A stretch of DNA of 64,000 nucleotides. Origin: Streptococcus parasanguinis ATCC 15912. Its GTDB lineage: Bacteria; Bacillota; Bacilli; Lactobacillales; Streptococcaceae. How positions within the stretch are numbered: position 1 is the first letter of the stretch; each line of letters starts with the position of its first letter. The stretch lies in assembly GCF_000164675.2 (NCBI RefSeq), contig NC_015678.1, forward strand, positions 1,550,001 through 1,614,000. The letters run 5' to 3'. Position numbers and translations under genes: made by a program. Of this stretch, positions 8,796-20,077 are shown one piece after another. The notes beneath the pieces were generated by a model. It was given only the letters and a program-made list of their open reading frames with translations. It was not told where the DNA came from and did no database searches.

Positions 8796-10706
8796 TTAGT
8801 GGTTTGCTTTGTTTTTGGAGATGCTCCGAGATTTACCTTCTAAGTAAACCATTAAAATAGAGATATCCGCTGGATTGACACCTGAGATACGACTTGCTTG
8901 ACCAATCGTTTCTGGATTAATTAATTTAAATTTTTGACGCGCTTCGGTTGCAATAGAGTCAATATCATCCCAGTCAATATTCGCAGGGATTCGTTTTTCT
9001 TCCATACGCTTCATTTTTTCGACTTGGTCCATTGCTTTTGAAATATAACCTTCGTATTTAATTTCAGTTTCAATCAATTCAATGATTTTATCATCCAGTT
9101 CTTCAGCTGCAGGACCGATAAATTCTACCACATCTTGGTAAGAGACTTCTGGTCGTCTCAAGAATTCTTTAGCAGTGACAGCATCTGTCAATGGTTTAAA
9201 GCCCATTGTAGCGACCTTCTCATTGGTTTCCTTTACAGGCTTTAACTTAATGCTATCCAAACGCTTCATCTCATTTTCAAACTGATACTTCTTGGTTTCG
9301 AAACGTTGCCAACGTTCATCATCTACCAATCCAATTGCTCGTCCCATTTCTGTCAAGCGCATATCTGCATTATCATGACGCAAAATCAAACGGTATTCTG
9401 CACGACTTGTTAACAAACGATACGGTTCGATCGTTCCCTTTGTTACCAAGTCATCGATCATAACCCCAATATAGCCATCACTACGTTTCAAAATGAGTTC
9501 TGGTTTTCCTTGGATTTTTAGAGCAGCATTGATCCCCGCAATAATCCCTTGACCAGCGGCCTCCTCATAACCAGACGTTCCGTTGGTTTGGCCAGCTGTA
9601 AAGAGACCTGAAATTTTCTTGGTTTCCAAAGTTGCGCGCAATTGATGAGGCAAAACCATATCATACTCAATCGCATAACCCGTTCGCATCATTTCAGCCT
9701 TCTCAAGTCCCTTAATAGAATGAACGAGATCCCGCTGAACATCTTCTGGTAAACTCGTTGACAGCCCCTGAACATAGACTTCTTCTGTATTTCGTCCCTC
9801 TGGTTCTAAGAATAGTTGATGACGCTCTTTGTCTGCAAAACGGACAATTTTATCCTCAATGGACGGACAATAGCGAGGACCTACTCCCTTTACAACCCCT
9901 GTAAACATAGGTGCCCGGTGTAAATTATTCTGGATAATTTCATGGCTATGCCCATTCGTATAAGTCAACCAACATGGAACCTGATCCTTTACATAATCTT
10001 CATCACGCGATGTATAAGAAAAATGATTTGGAGCTTCATCTCCAGGTTGAATTTCCGTTTCGTCATAGTTAATTGACGACGCCTTTACACGAGGTGGGGT
10101 CCCTGTTTTGAAACGTCCAATTTCTAATCCTAGCTGTTTGAGATTATCGGCTAAATTGATAGAAGCTAGACTATGATTAGGCCCTGATGAATACTTGAGA
10201 TCTCCAATGATAATTTCTCCGCGTAAAGCTGTCCCAGTAGTGACAATAACAGCCTTTGCCCCATACTCTTGGTGAGTCGCAGTCCTTACACCAACAACCT
10301 TACCATTCTCCACCAAAATCTCATCAATCATAGTTTGGCGAAGAGTTAAATTATCTTGGTTTTCAACCGTTTTCCGCATTTCTTTTGAGTAAAGTTCTTT
10401 GTCTGCTTGAGCCCGAAGTGCACGAACCGCAGGACCTTTACCAGTATTGAGCATTTTCATTTGGATGTAGGTCTTGTCGATGTTCTTCGCCATTTCTCCA
10501 CCGAGGGCATCGACTTCACGCACGACAATCCCCTTAGCAGAACCACCAATAGAGGGATTACAAGGCATAAAAGCCAGCATTTCAATGTTAATAGTCGCAA
10601 GTAAGACCTTACAACCCATACGGCTAGCAGCTAGAGAGGCTTCTACTCCCGCATGCCCCGCACCGATTACAATGATATCGTATTCTTCTATAAAGTTATA
10701 ATTCAT
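8796..10706 (-). CDS. mnmG: tRNA uridine-5-carboxymethylaminomethyl modification enzyme MnmG (GidA)
   Basis: 636 residues. The N-terminal Rossmann motif [10 protein letters not shown] (about residue 16) binds FAD; the conserved [11 protein letters not shown] and the GYEEAAGQG segment are present. With MnmE it installs the cmnm5 group on U34 of several tRNAs. The last residues form the helical MnmE/tRNA-binding domain. It is followed by a terminator and preceded within 10 bases by the NUDIX gene, so the two are probably cotranscribed. Confidence 0.97.
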   Translation of the reverse strand: MNYNFIEEYDIIVIGAGHAGVEASLAASRMGCKVLLATINIEMLAFMPCNPSIGGSAKGIVVREVDALGGEMAKNIDKTYIQMKMLNTGKGPAVRALRAQADKELYSKEMRKTVENQDNLTLRQTMIDEILVENGKVVGVRTATHQEYGAKAVIVTTGTALRGEIIIGDLKYSSGPNHSLASINLADNLKQLGLEIGRFKTGTPPRVKASSINYDETEIQPGDEAPNHFSYTSRDEDYVKDQVPCWLTYTNGHSHEIIQNNLHRAPMFTGVVKGVGPRYCPSIEDKIVRFADKERHQLFLEPEGRNTEEVYVQGLSTSLPEDVQRDLVHSIKGLEKAEMMRTGYAIEYDMVLPHQLRATLETKKISGLFTAGQTNGTSGYEEAAGQGIIAGINAALKIQGKPELILKRSDGYIGVMIDDLVTKGTIEPYRLLTSRAEYRLILRHDNADMRLTEMGRAIGLVDDERWQRFETKKYQFENEMKRLDSIKLKPVKETNEKVATMGFKPLTDAVTAKEFLRRPEVSYQDVVEFIGPAAEELDDKIIELIETEIKYEGYISKAMDQVEKMKRMEEKRIPANIDWDDIDSIATEARQKFKLINPETIGQASRISGVNPADISILMVYLEGKSRSISKNKANH

Positions 10707-10716
10707 TCTATTTCTC

Positions 10717-11172
10717 CTATTCTTTAAGATGGATGTGTCGTAATTGTCCGTCCCATTCTGGTAGGGCTGATTTTAAAAAGGCTGGTTTCAGGTCAACAGT
10801 GTGTAAATCATCTAAAGCAATCCAACGGCAAGGTAATTGCTTTGTATCTTCCTGCATGACCAAAGGTGCATCTTCCAGTAAGTCCACCAAATAATGAAAT
10901 TCAATGTTATGGTAGTGGATTCCAGCTTGTTCAAAGTGATTTTCAACCACGAAAGCTAACGGACCTGCTGTAGATGTAACACCAAGTTCCTCTTTGACTT
11001 CCCGAACTACAGCATCTTCTGTAGTTTCATTGACTTGAATAGCACCTCCGATTGTATAACAGCCGTCCTCATCTTCTATGACGAACAAGCGATTATCTTT
11101 TACAATCAAAGCAGTCGCTCTCACACCAAAAACAGTAGAACCTATTTTCGTCCGAAAATCCTGTTGCCTCAT
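10717..11172 (-). CDS. NUDIX hydrolase
   Basis: 151 residues from the ATG at 11172, which has aaggaag upstream; the frame is open further but that start has the only good ribosome-binding site. The Nudix box is complete: G-A-I-Q-V-N-E, seven residues, then REVKEELGV (residues about 46-68), so metal-dependent hydrolysis of a nucleoside diphosphate-linked substrate is expected. The substrate cannot be read from the sequence. It lies directly upstream of mnmG. Confidence 0.88.
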   Translation of the reverse strand: MRQQDFRTKIGSTVFGVRATALIVKDNRLFVIEDEDGCYTIGGAIQVNETTEDAVVREVKEELGVTSTAGPLAFVVENHFEQAGIHYHNIEFHYLVDLLEDAPLVMQEDTKQLPCRWIALDDLHTVDLKPAFLKSALPEWDGQLRHIHLKE

Positions 11173-11317
11173 TTTACTTCCTTTCGAAATCACACAAAAA
11201 TAGTCAAAACTCTGAGAAGTGCAGGACAAAAAAGCCTACAACATCCATGAGCTTTGACCATCATGACTATTGTTAAAGTTATTTTATCAAATCAAATCGT
11301 TTTGTCAATGCAAATCA

Positions 11318-11929
11318 CTATTTGAGCAAGGTCTGCACACTGACGATAATCATCTGTATTCCTATCGAGAATAGTAAAAGTCCCATCATTTTCGTTATAA
11401 TTTTCATCAAATTTTCTCCCAAGAAGCCTGCAATTTGTTTTGCACTTCTTAACAGGAGATAAGTGATGACACATAGTAGAGCAAAAGCAACTACGGTTAT
11501 CAGTTGATTCTGCAAACCTCCATTAGCCAAATTTAAAGCAGTTGTAATTGTACCCGGTCCCGCAAAAAGTGGCATTGCAAGAGGAGAAATAGCAATAGAC
11601 ATTGGATCTGAATTTACTGCTTGCTGCTCCATTCCTTTATAGCTGGGTGAATGATTACCATTAATCATATGATAACCGATAACGGCCACTAATATTCCAC
11701 CAGCAATTCTGAAAGAAACAATTGTAATTCCAAATACTTTAAAAATGAAATCTCCTGAAAAGATAAAAATAGTTACAATAACAAAGGCAATCAAAAGACT
11801 CCTAAAAGCAATTTTTCGTGAAATTTTTTGACTATCATCTGCTACTAAAGCCATGTAAGCAGGAAGATTTGAAATTGGGTTCATTATAGCGAAAAATGCC
11901 ATAAATGCATAAAAAAATTGAGAACTCAT
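11318..11929 (-). CDS. MarC-family integral membrane protein
   Basis: 203 residues, almost all hydrophobic, with about six predicted helices. The start FFAIMNPISNLPAYMAL and the FAGPGTITTALNLA segment are typical of the MarC (UPF0056) family. The name does not imply drug resistance; the function of this family is unsettled. It follows mnmA after 19 bases on the same strand and may share its transcript. Confidence 0.85.
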   Translation of the reverse strand: MSSQFFYAFMAFFAIMNPISNLPAYMALVADDSQKISRKIAFRSLLIAFVIVTIFIFSGDFIFKVFGITIVSFRIAGGILVAVIGYHMINGNHSPSYKGMEQQAVNSDPMSIAISPLAMPLFAGPGTITTALNLANGGLQNQLITVVAFALLCVITYLLLRSAKQIAGFLGENLMKIITKMMGLLLFSIGIQMIIVSVQTLLK

Positions 11930-11948
11930 CGTTTTTACTTAACTCCAG

Positions 11949-13094
<1,146 letters not shown>

Positions 13095-13096
13095 TC

Positions 13097-13137
13097 ACGA
13101 TTGAAGGTCGTGGTTTGCTTCAACGATTGAAGGTCGT
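13097..13137. repeat. Direct pair of acgattgaaggtcgt in the mnmA leader
   Basis: The 15-base sequence occurs identically at 13097-13111 and 13123-13137, 26 bases apart. Each copy has complementary ends (acga/tcgt) and could form a small hairpin. It lies 27-67 bases upstream of the mnmA start codon. Function unknown. Confidence 0.8.
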
Positions 13138-13237
13138 TTTGAGCAGTTACCATTTTAACACGCTTTATATTAGAAAACAAGCATCTTACTATTCTTTTTG
13201 TTGATCAGGATCGATGGGTTTACAAGTCTGTAAATTT

Positions 13238-13266
13238 AAAAAGAGTCCTATTAAAGAACTCTTTTC
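13238..13266 (-). terminator. Terminator of the LysM gene
   Basis: On the minus strand aaaagagt pairs with actctttt, followed by T residues, 9 bases after the stop codon. Confidence 0.75.
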
Positions 13267-13274
13267 AAACGAAT

Positions 13275-13817
13275 TTAATACCAACCATTTGCTAACCAGA
13301 AATTTTTAGCTGCTGACCATGATCCATAACGGTTGACAACATATTGATTGGCCACTTTTTCTTGGTTTGCAGGTGATAAATCACCATTCAAATAAGTGAT
13401 AGTCAATTGGTAACGACCATAATATTGGCCATTTTGTGCTGTATAACTACCACTTGACTCTTTTTGGGCAATCCATTCCTTAGCAGCTGCATCTTCCGCA
13501 CTCAAGCCATCTGAAGCAGAGACAGTAGTTGTTACTTGTGTAGTATCAGTTTTACTAGTAGTAGCTTGCTCCGTAGTTTTCTGCGTTGTATTTGCATCTT
13601 CAATCTCAAGAACTTGTCCAACTGAGATGAGATTCACGTTACTAATCTTATTTTTCTTAGCAATCGCATCAACCGTTGTGTTTTTCTCTTTAGCAATAGC
13701 TGATAAAGTATCACCTGATTTTACAGTATAAGAATCTGCATTCGCTACAATTGGAAGGAAAAGTCCTGCAAGTAAACTAAGTCCAATAATTCGTTTCATC
13801 ATTTGTTTTTTATTCAT
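13275..13817 (-). CDS. Secreted LysM-domain protein with lysozyme-like C-terminus
   Basis: 180 residues. A signal peptide (about residues 1-27, ending VANA) precedes one LysM peptidoglycan-binding domain ([20 protein letters not shown] to VGQVLEIED), a Thr/Ser-rich linker and a C-terminal domain starting EWIAQKESSGSY and ending in NGWY, the pattern of small transglycosylase-like surface proteins. Glu in KESSGSY is the likely catalytic or structural counterpart of lysozyme-fold enzymes. A second gene of the same design lies at 16257-16907. A CiaR-type box is 127 bases upstream. Confidence 0.85.
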   Translation of the reverse strand: MNKKQMMKRIIGLSLLAGLFLPIVANADSYTVKSGDTLSAIAKEKNTTVDAIAKKNKISNVNLISVGQVLEIEDANTTQKTTEQATTSKTDTTQVTTTVSASDGLSAEDAAAKEWIAQKESSGSYTAQNGQYYGRYQLTITYLNGDLSPANQEKVANQYVVNRYGSWSAAKNFWLANGWY

Positions 13818-13943
13818 TATTATGTACTCCTTTATTGGTATACCTCTATACTACACAAGAAATATTTCATATTTATTGAAATTATATGTCAAATATTTCA
13901 GTCAGATGTTAGAAATACTAAAAATCCAGGATAATATAAATGC

Positions 13944-13960
13944 TTTAAGCCCCCTTTAAG
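13944..13960 (+). promoter_or_regulatory. CiaR-type binding site between LysM gene and sdaAB
   Basis: TTTAAG-CCCCC-TTTAAG is an exact direct repeat with the 5-base spacing known for the streptococcal response regulator CiaR. It lies in the divergent region, 127 bases from the LysM start and 86 bases from the sdaAB start. The repeat reads toward sdaAB, but the clear -10 of that gene (14011-14016) is about 50 bases away, so the target and the sign of control are open. Confidence 0.65.
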
Positions 13961-14010
13961 ATTTCTCAGATATTTCGGGAAAAATAGAAGAAATCATCAG
14001 CCATATCTGA

Positions 14011-14016
14011 TATAAT
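14011..14016 (+). promoter_or_regulatory. -10 element of the sda operon
   Basis: TATAAT preceded by TGA (extended -10 form TGNTATAAT) lies 30 bases upstream of the sdaAB ATG. No convincing -35 is seen. Confidence 0.6.
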
Positions 14017-14045
14017 GAAGTAAAGTGATCACAAAGGAGCAGAGC

Positions 14046-14717
14046 ATGAACTCTTTAAAATTCCAATCAGTTTTTGATATTATTGGACCTGTGATGATTG
14101 GCCCATCCAGTAGTCATACTGCAGGTGCTGTTCGAATTGGTAAAATTGTTTCTTCTATCTTTGGAGAGGAGCCAAAAGAAGTTGAGTTCCAATTATTTAA
14201 TTCCTTCGCTAAAACCTATCGTGGTCATGGAACAGATTTAGCCTTAGTAGCAGGCATCTTAGGAATGGACACAGATGATCCTAGAATCCCAGATAGTCTA
14301 AAAATTGCACATGAACGAGGCATTCGGATTGTTTGGTCTATTCAAAAAGAGAGCAATGCTCCTCACCCAAACACAACAACCATTACTGTTAAAAATGATC
14401 ATAAAACGATTTCTGTCACTGGAATCTCAATTGGTGGTGGGAACATACAGGTTACTGAGTTAAATGGCTTTGCCATCTCGCTAAATATGAATACTCCAAC
14501 CATTATCATTGTTCACCAGGACGTCCCTGGGATGATCGCCCATGTCACAGAAGCTCTTTCTCGCTATGATATTAATATTGCACAAATGAATGTAACACGG
14601 GAAAAAGCTGGAGAAAAAGCGATTATGATTATAGAAGTTGACTCAAGGAGTTGTGAAGTAGCGATCGAAGATATCCGTAAAATTCCTCATCTTCATAATG
14701 TCAACTTTTTCAAATAA
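14046..14717 (+). CDS. sdaAB: L-serine dehydratase, iron-sulfur-dependent, beta subunit
   Basis: 223 residues from the ATG at 14046, chosen because aaaggagc lies just before it; an open GTG further upstream lacks this. The conserved GPVMIGPSSSHTAGAVRIG (residues about 11-30) is the substrate-binding start of this subunit, and a C-terminal ACT domain (from about residue 148) is present. With SdaAA it deaminates serine to pyruvate and ammonia. The alpha-subunit gene follows after 9 bases. Confidence 0.95.
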   Translation: MNSLKFQSVFDIIGPVMIGPSSSHTAGAVRIGKIVSSIFGEEPKEVEFQLFNSFAKTYRGHGTDLALVAGILGMDTDDPRIPDSLKIAHERGIRIVWSIQKESNAPHPNTTTITVKNDHKTISVTGISIGGGNIQVTELNGFAISLNMNTPTIIIVHQDVPGMIAHVTEALSRYDINIAQMNVTREKAGEKAIMIIEVDSRSCEVAIEDIRKIPHLHNVNFFK

Positions 14718-14726
14718 GGAGTTCAT

Positions 14727-15599
14727 ATGTTTTATTCAATTGTAGACCTCGTAGAACAAGCAAGCACACAATACGAAGGAAACGTCGCAGAGTTAATGAT
14801 TGCAACTGAATTTGAACTAACTGGTCGTGAACGAGAAGAAGTCCTACGATTAATGACCCGTAATTTAGAAGTGATGATTGATTCTGTAAAGTTAGGGTTA
14901 AATGAAAACCACTCTCGTAGTGGGTTAACCGGTGGGGATGCCGCAAAATTAGATCGCTATATCAAATCAGGAAAAACGTTATCTGACTTGACCGTCCTAA
15001 CCGCAGCGAAGAATGCTATTGCTGTCAACGAACACAATGCTAAAATGGGACTGGTCTGTGCAACACCCACTGCAGGATCTGCTGGCTGCCTTCCCGCAGT
15101 TCTCACTGCAGCAACCCAAAAATTAGGGTTAAACCGTCAGCAACAATTAGATTTTTTACTGACAGCTGGGGCTTTTGGTTTAGTCATCGCCAATAATGCT
15201 TCTATTTCAGGTGCAGAAGGTGGTTGTCAAGCAGAAGTTGGTTCTGCTTCAGCTATGAGTGCGGCAGCATTGACACTAGCTGCTGGGGGAACTCCTTATC
15301 AAGCGAGTCAGGCAGTCTGTTTTGTCATCAAAAACATGCTTGGGCTCATTTGTGATCCAGTGGCAGGACTCGTGGAAGTTCCGTGTGTCAAACGGAACGC
15401 AATGGGAGCCAGCTATGCCTTTATTGCTGCTGATATGGCCTTAGCAGGCATTGAATCAAAAATACCTGTTGATGAAGTTATTGACGCCATGTACCAAGTT
15501 GGTTCTAGTCTTCCAACTGCCTTTAGAGAAACAGCTGAAGGAGGATTGGCAGCAACACCAACCGGACGTAGATTACAAAAAGAGATATTTGGGGAATAA
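14727..15599 (+). CDS. sdaAA: L-serine dehydratase, iron-sulfur-dependent, alpha subunit
   Basis: 290 residues. The catalytic subunit shows the cysteines expected to hold the [4Fe-4S] cluster in VCATPTAGSAGCLPA, LICDPVAG and VEVPCVKRN. It starts with a clear aaggag site. It forms an operon with sdaAB upstream and the HAD phosphatase downstream (ATG two bases after its stop codon). Confidence 0.95.
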   Translation: MFYSIVDLVEQASTQYEGNVAELMIATEFELTGREREEVLRLMTRNLEVMIDSVKLGLNENHSRSGLTGGDAAKLDRYIKSGKTLSDLTVLTAAKNAIAVNEHNAKMGLVCATPTAGSAGCLPAVLTAATQKLGLNRQQQLDFLLTAGAFGLVIANNASISGAEGGCQAEVGSASAMSAAALTLAAGGTPYQASQAVCFVIKNMLGLICDPVAGLVEVPCVKRNAMGASYAFIAADMALAGIESKIPVDEVIDAMYQVGSSLPTAFRETAEGGLAATPTGRRLQKEIFGE

Positions 15600-15600
15600 T

Positions 15601-16230
15601 ATGCAAGCCTTATTTTTTGACTTAGATGGAACATTAGTTGACAGTTCCAAGGGAATTACAGAGAGCTTTCAACATACATTCGATACTTTGAAGGTTCCTC
15701 AACCCGATCTCAAAACCATCCGTAGTTTTATGGGACCACCTTTGATTTCTAGTTTTGAAGCTACTCTTCCTGAAGCTTTGGTAGATCAAGCAGTGACTAT
15801 CTATCGCCAGTATTATCATGAAAAAGGGCAATACAAATCAACTCTATTTCCTCAAATAGTTGAAACTTTGAAAGCAATACAAGATGAAAGCATTCCCCTT
15901 TATATAACTACTTCAAAACATGAACCAGTTGCTTTACAGATGTGTCAAGATTTAGGTATCTCTAAATACTTTAAAGGAATTTATGGATCAAGTTCTGATC
16001 GTACCCACAAAGCCGATGTCATTCGATACGCCTTGTCAATCAATGACCTTCCAAAAGAGGAAACAGTGATTATTGGAGACACAAAATTTGACCTCATTGG
16101 AGGTCAAACAGTTGGTATAAAAACCATGGCAGTCACTTGGGGTTTTGGAGATCTTGAAGAACTACTTCTTTACTCACCAGATTTTATTTGTCATTCTCCA
16201 CTTGATATCCTTGAGGCATTAAAAAAATAG
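15601..16230 (+). CDS. HAD-superfamily hydrolase, phosphoglycolate phosphatase-like
   Basis: 209 residues from the ATG at 15601. HAD motif I is FFDLDGTLVDSS (residues 5-16), motif II is the ITTSKH region, and motif IV is IIGDTKFDLIGG. The cap domain between motifs I and II places it in the Gph/PGP-like subgroup. It is the third gene of the sda operon, and ggggaat before the start overlaps the sdaAA end. The physiological substrate cannot be deduced. Confidence 0.85.
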   Translation: MQALFFDLDGTLVDSSKGITESFQHTFDTLKVPQPDLKTIRSFMGPPLISSFEATLPEALVDQAVTIYRQYYHEKGQYKSTLFPQIVETLKAIQDESIPLYITTSKHEPVALQMCQDLGISKYFKGIYGSSSDRTHKADVIRYALSINDLPKEETVIIGDTKFDLIGGQTVGIKTMAVTWGFGDLEELLLYSPDFICHSPLDILEALKK

Positions 16231-16257
16231 GTTTACAAATTTGTAAACCTATTTTTT
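16222..16257. terminator. Bidirectional terminator between HAD gene and LysM gene
   Basis: A perfect palindrome aaaaaataggtttacaaa/tttgtaaacctatttttt serves both convergent genes. Its core is TTTACA-AATT-TGTAAA, one of the recurrent palindromes described under findings. Confidence 0.9.
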
Positions 16258-16907
16258 TAATAACCCCAAGCTGACAAACCTTGTGAGTTGTATGCATTAT
16301 ATGCTGCCTGGATTTGATCATCAACTGTTGCAGTTGAACCCCAACCTGGCATTGTTTGGAATAAACCACTTGCACCAGAAGCATTTGCTGCATTCACCTG
16401 ACCATTTGATTCACGGGCAATGATTGCTTCCCAAGTAGAGGCAGGTACACCTGTCATCTCAGCCATGCGAGAAGCTGCATATGCTCCTTGCTCACCAGCA
16501 GTATTACCATTTGATAGAACAATTCCACCATTTGTTGATTGTGCAGAAGTCACTGCAGCATTTGCTGCATAAGTTGTTTGTTTTTGAGCAGTTTGTGCTG
16601 TTGCAGTTGCTGTAGGTGCACTTTCAGCAGGTTTTGCCTGCTCTTGCGGAGCAACCTTATCAACCATTGATTTAGAACGCTCACCTAATTCAATAATTTG
16701 TCCTGCATAAATTAAATCTTCATTGGTAAGGTTGTTAGTTGAAATAATATTTTCTAATGAAGTGTTATTTTCAAGTGCAATTTTTGATAGAGTATCTCCA
16801 GACTTCACTTCGTAAGTTTCAGCATTCACTGTAGCAATACCAGAAATGAAAAGTGATGCTGCTGAAATTAGGGAAGTAACTGTCCATTGGAACTTTTTAC
16901 TGTTCAT
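16257..16907 (-). CDS. Secreted LysM-domain protein with transglycosylase-like C-terminus
   Basis: 216 residues from the ATG at 16907 (aaggag upstream). Signal peptide to about residue 29 (VNA), one LysM domain ([20 protein letters not shown] to AGQIIELGE), an Ala/Gln/Thr-rich linker, and a C-terminal lysozyme-like domain with [18 protein letters not shown] and [10 protein letters not shown]. The RESNG-GLFQ pattern resembles Rpf/SLT-type enzymes, with Glu as probable catalytic acid. It is likely a cell-surface muralytic or aggregation-promoting protein. Confidence 0.87.
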   Translation of the reverse strand: MNSKKFQWTVTSLISAASLFISGIATVNAETYEVKSGDTLSKIALENNTSLENIISTNNLTNEDLIYAGQIIELGERSKSMVDKVAPQEQAKPAESAPTATATAQTAQKQTTYAANAAVTSAQSTNGGIVLSNGNTAGEQGAYAASRMAEMTGVPASTWEAIIARESNGQVNAANASGASGLFQTMPGWGSTATVDDQIQAAYNAYNSQGLSAWGY

Positions 16908-17010
16908 GAATCCTATTCTCCTTTCGAACATAATTCTATAATACACACAAAATGTTACAATTCGTTATAAAATATATTACAAATGTTACAAGAATATGAG
17001 AATTTAATGT

Positions 17011-17036
17011 AAAAAGCGCCATATATAGCGCTTTTT
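17011..17036 (-). terminator. Terminator of the ecf operon
   Basis: The minus strand shows aaaaagcgc paired with gcgcttttt, 29 bases after the ecfT stop codon. Confidence 0.8.
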
Positions 17037-17064
17037 CTTTATTTTTGAATCAAAATGGCTCCCT

Positions 17065-17862
17065 TTATCCATTTTTTAGATAAAAAACGAATAACATCAG
17101 GCATAGAATAACTAGTAATGCTAAGGTATCTTTTAATCTCCACTGTAAACTCCGATAGCGCGTCCTTCCTTCCCCTCCTTTGTAGCCTCTCGCTTCCATC
17201 GCAATCGCAAGTGCATCTGCACGTTTAAAACTAGAAGCAAATAGAGGAATGAGGATAGGAATAAAGGAACGAATCCTTTTTAATAGATTTCCTTCTCCAA
17301 AATCTACACCACGCGCCCTTTGAGCATTCATGATTCGATTCGTATCATCCACTAAAGTTGGAACAAAGCGCAAACTCATAGATAGCATTAACCCAATTTC
17401 ATGTGCTGGAACCTTAATCAATTTTAGCGGTGTGAGGATCTTTTCAACAGCATCTGCTAAACTTAATGGTGTCGTCGTCACTGTTAAAATCGTCGAATAA
17501 AAAATGATTAAAATAAACCTACAAAATATGATAGCAGCTTGCATCAATCCTTGATCGGTTAATTTTAAAAACCACCATTGATACAAAATTGTTCCTTGAG
17601 AGGTCGCAAATAATTGGAAAATAGTTGTAAAAGCAATGATAAAAATCATTGATTTTAAGCCTTTGACATAAAAACTAACCGAAATCTTCGTTAGATACAT
17701 TAAAACAAAGATGAAACCAAAGAGCAGGAGATTTGTCTGCAAGTTATTGGCCCAAAACAGAAGAAAAATGAACAAAAACATTGAGAGCAACTTCCCACGA
17801 GGATCTAGTTGGTGGATAATGGAGTTTCCAGGAATATACCTTCCCAAAATCATATTATTCAT
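17065..17862 (-). CDS. ecfT: Energy-coupling factor transporter, transmembrane protein EcfT
   Basis: 265 residues with about five to six membrane helices in the N-terminal half and last part. The two coupling helices carry the diagnostic Ala-Arg-Gly motifs: [13 protein letters not shown] and [14 protein letters not shown]. EcfT joins two ATPases and exchangeable S components for vitamin uptake. The gene overlaps ecfA2 by 8 bases and closes the operon. N-terminus [20 protein letters not shown] is typical. Confidence 0.95.
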   Translation of the reverse strand: MNNMILGRYIPGNSIIHQLDPRGKLLSMFLFIFLLFWANNLQTNLLLFGFIFVLMYLTKISVSFYVKGLKSMIFIIAFTTIFQLFATSQGTILYQWWFLKLTDQGLMQAAIIFCRFILIIFYSTILTVTTTPLSLADAVEKILTPLKLIKVPAHEIGLMLSMSLRFVPTLVDDTNRIMNAQRARGVDFGEGNLLKRIRSFIPILIPLFASSFKRADALAIAMEARGYKGGEGRTRYRSLQWRLKDTLALLVILCLMLFVFYLKNG

Positions 17863-18697
17863 GAAGTAACAGCTCCTTTAGTTCCTCAATTTTGATTGGT
17901 AGTCTGCCCAGAGAAAGCCCTCTTCGTTTCAATTGAAGAGCAAAATTCGTAATTTGTGGAACTCCTAATTGAAGTTTTTGTAAATAATCAACCTGTTGAA
18001 AGACTTCCCTTGGGGATCCTTTTAGGACAAGTTTTCCCGCTTCCAAAACAAATACGGTATCTGCAAAATTGGCTACATCATCCATCATATGAGTTACCAG
18101 AACTAGGGTCATCCCATTTTTATGTAATGCCTCAAACAGCGCCATCAATTCCTTTCTCCCAGCAGGATCTAGCCCTGCTGTCGGCTCGTCCAATACTAAA
18201 ATCTCTGGTTCTATAGCTAAAATACCCGCGATCGCAACTCGCCTCATTTGTCCACCAGATAGTTCAAATGGACTTTTATCATAGATAGCCTCTTCTAGAC
18301 CAACGATCGCTAATTTTTCTTTAGCTATTTCCTCAGCTTTGTCCTTAGGTACCCCAAAATTCTGTGGTCCAAAGGCTACATCAGCTAGAACGGTTTCCGC
18401 AAATAGCTGACTTTCTGGAAATTGAAAAACCAAACCGACTTTTTTTCTCAGGCACTTCATTTCTTTTGGCTCAGAATTGTTATCTAAAACAAAATTTTCA
18501 AATTGAATCGTTCCTTTAGTCGGACGCAGTAAACCATTTAGTAATTGCAACAAAGTAGACTTGCCACTACCAGTATGCCCAATGATGGCTGTATAAGATC
18601 CATCTTTTATTTCCAAACTAATATCAGAAAGCGCCTGCCCTTCAAAAGGACTTCCCTCTTGATAAGTATAATAGACATTCTTTAAAGAAATTCCCAT
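17855..18697 (-). CDS. ecfA2: Energy-coupling factor transporter ATPase EcfA2
   Basis: 280 residues. Walker [10 protein letters not shown] (about residues 38-46), Q-loop [13 protein letters not shown], signature ELSGGQMRR and Walker [14 protein letters not shown] are complete. The FPESQLF Q-loop is that of EcfA2-type ATPases. It overlaps ecfA1 by 16 bases and ecfT by 8, indicating coupled synthesis of the A1-A2-T module. Confidence 0.95.
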   Translation of the reverse strand: MGISLKNVYYTYQEGSPFEGQALSDISLEIKDGSYTAIIGHTGSGKSTLLQLLNGLLRPTKGTIQFENFVLDNNSEPKEMKCLRKKVGLVFQFPESQLFAETVLADVAFGPQNFGVPKDKAEEIAKEKLAIVGLEEAIYDKSPFELSGGQMRRVAIAGILAIEPEILVLDEPTAGLDPAGRKELMALFEALHKNGMTLVLVTHMMDDVANFADTVFVLEAGKLVLKGSPREVFQQVDYLQKLQLGVPQITNFALQLKRRGLSLGRLPIKIEELKELLLHE

Positions 18698-19506
18698 AGT
18701 TGGTCTAATAACTCACTTTCTGTTAGATAGTCCTGCTTTAGCGGAAAATGCGAGCTGAGAGATTCTTGGACCTGCTTACTAAAAGGCTTATCTAGTCCAA
18801 TCTCATTCAGATCATTTCTTGAAAACAATTCCCGCGGCGTCATAGAAGACTCTAGTTTTCCTTTTTGAAACACGAGTGTTCGATCACTTAAGGCAATTTC
18901 GGATAAATCATGGGTAATGGAGATAATCGTTAATTGGAACTTTTTCTGAAGTTCTCTCATTACTGCCATTAGGTCCTCTCGGCCTTCCGGATCTAACATA
19001 CTAGTTGCTTCATCAAGGATAATAATAGTTGGTCTCAAGGCGATAATACCTGCTATAGCCACTCGTTGCTTTTGACCACCTGACAAACGAGATGGTTCAC
19101 GATCTTTAAACTTCAGCATACCAACTTGGTCAATAGCCTTTTCCACACGTTGAAGCATTTCTCCCCGTGGAATTCCTTGATTTTCTAAACCAAAGGCTAC
19201 ATCATCTTCTACTGTCGCACCAACAAATTGGTTGTCAGGATTCTGAAATACAATTCCAATTTTACTACGGATTTCCCATATAGTTTCACGAGTCAGTTTT
19301 TTTCCATCAATGTAAATCTCACCAGACTCAGCTTCCAAAAGACCATCAATCAAGCGTACAACTGTAGATTTCCCACTACCATTGTGTCCGACAATCGAAA
19401 GCCACTCTCCTTGTTTCACGTGAAACGAAACCGTGTCAATTTGATATTCTTCTACTGTTTTATCGTATCGAAAGGATACATTTTTTAGCTCAATAATCTG
19501 TTTCAT
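18682..19506 (-). CDS. ecfA1: Energy-coupling factor transporter ATPase EcfA1
   Basis: 274 residues. Walker [11 protein letters not shown]-loop [17 protein letters not shown], signature RLSGGQKQR and Walker [14 protein letters not shown] identify the EcfA1 subunit (DNQF type). It starts one base after the pgsA stop codon. A nearly perfect parS site lies inside the coding sequence at 19412-19427 (within codons for KQGEWL region), without disturbing the Walker motifs. Confidence 0.95.
   Translation of the reverse strand: MKQIIELKNVSFRYDKTVEEYQIDTVSFHVKQGEWLSIVGHNGSGKSTVVRLIDGLLEAESGEIYIDGKKLTRETIWEIRSKIGIVFQNPDNQFVGATVEDDVAFGLENQGIPRGEMLQRVEKAIDQVGMLKFKDREPSRLSGGQKQRVAIAGIIALRPTIIILDEATSMLDPEGREDLMAVMRELQKKFQLTIISITHDLSEIALSDRTLVFQKGKLESSMTPRELFSRNDLNEIGLDKPFSKQVQESLSSHFPLKQDYLTESELLDQLWEFL
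19412..19427. other. parS-like ParB binding site
   Basis: TGTTTCACGTGAAACG matches the palindromic Firmicutes parS consensus TGTTTCACGTGAAACA at 15 of 16 positions. It is about 18 kb left of dnaA and inside ecfA1. parB is in the same window, so the site should load ParB. Confidence 0.92.
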
Positions 19507-20046
19507 TTATTTAAATGTGTCTTTAAAGAGATAACTACTTCCCTTAAAGTAGTCGTAACCAGAATAAATTGTGAAAATCAATGCAATATAAAGCAACACT
19601 TGCCCTGGAAGAGTCCAATGGCAAAGCAAAAAGATAATGGCAAACATTTGGCTAAAGGTTTTAATTTTTCCTGGCATAGCTGCAGCAAGAACTGTACCAC
19701 CTGTCTCAACAAGTAGAAGACGCAAACCAGTAACAGCTAACTCACGACAAATGATAACGGCTGCAATCCAAGCAGGAACCATTTTTAATTCAATCATCAT
19801 GATAAAGGCTGACATAACCAATAATTTATCCGCCATTGGATCTGCAAATTTACCAAAATTACTAACCACATTCCATTTTCGTGCTAGAAAGCCATCCAAA
19901 TAATCTGTAATACTTGCAATTGCAAAAATAACTGCTGCTACAATATGTCCTAGATAAGAATGACTTAAACTTAAAATAGCAATAAAAATAGGAATCATCA
20001 CAACCCGAATTAATGTCAATGCATTAGGAATATTTTCTTTTTTCAT
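19507..20046 (-). CDS. pgsA: CDP-diacylglycerol-glycerol-3-phosphate 3-phosphatidyltransferase
   Basis: 179 residues with about four to five membrane helices. The CDP-alcohol phosphatidyltransferase signature is intact: D-Y-L-DG-FLAR then G-KFAD-PMAD (residues about 45-70). It makes phosphatidylglycerol phosphate, the committed step to phosphatidylglycerol. It lies between the short rodZ gene (31 bases upstream) and ecfA1, as in other streptococci. Confidence 0.96.
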   Translation of the reverse strand: MKKENIPNALTLIRVVMIPIFIAILSLSHSYLGHIVAAVIFAIASITDYLDGFLARKWNVVSNFGKFADPMADKLLVMSAFIMMIELKMVPAWIAAVIICRELAVTGLRLLLVETGGTVLAAAMPGKIKTFSQMFAIIFLLCHWTLPGQVLLYIALIFTIYSGYDYFKGSSYLFKDTFK

Positions 20047-20077
20047 ACTTCCTCCAAAAAATAAACTATCTTTCCAT

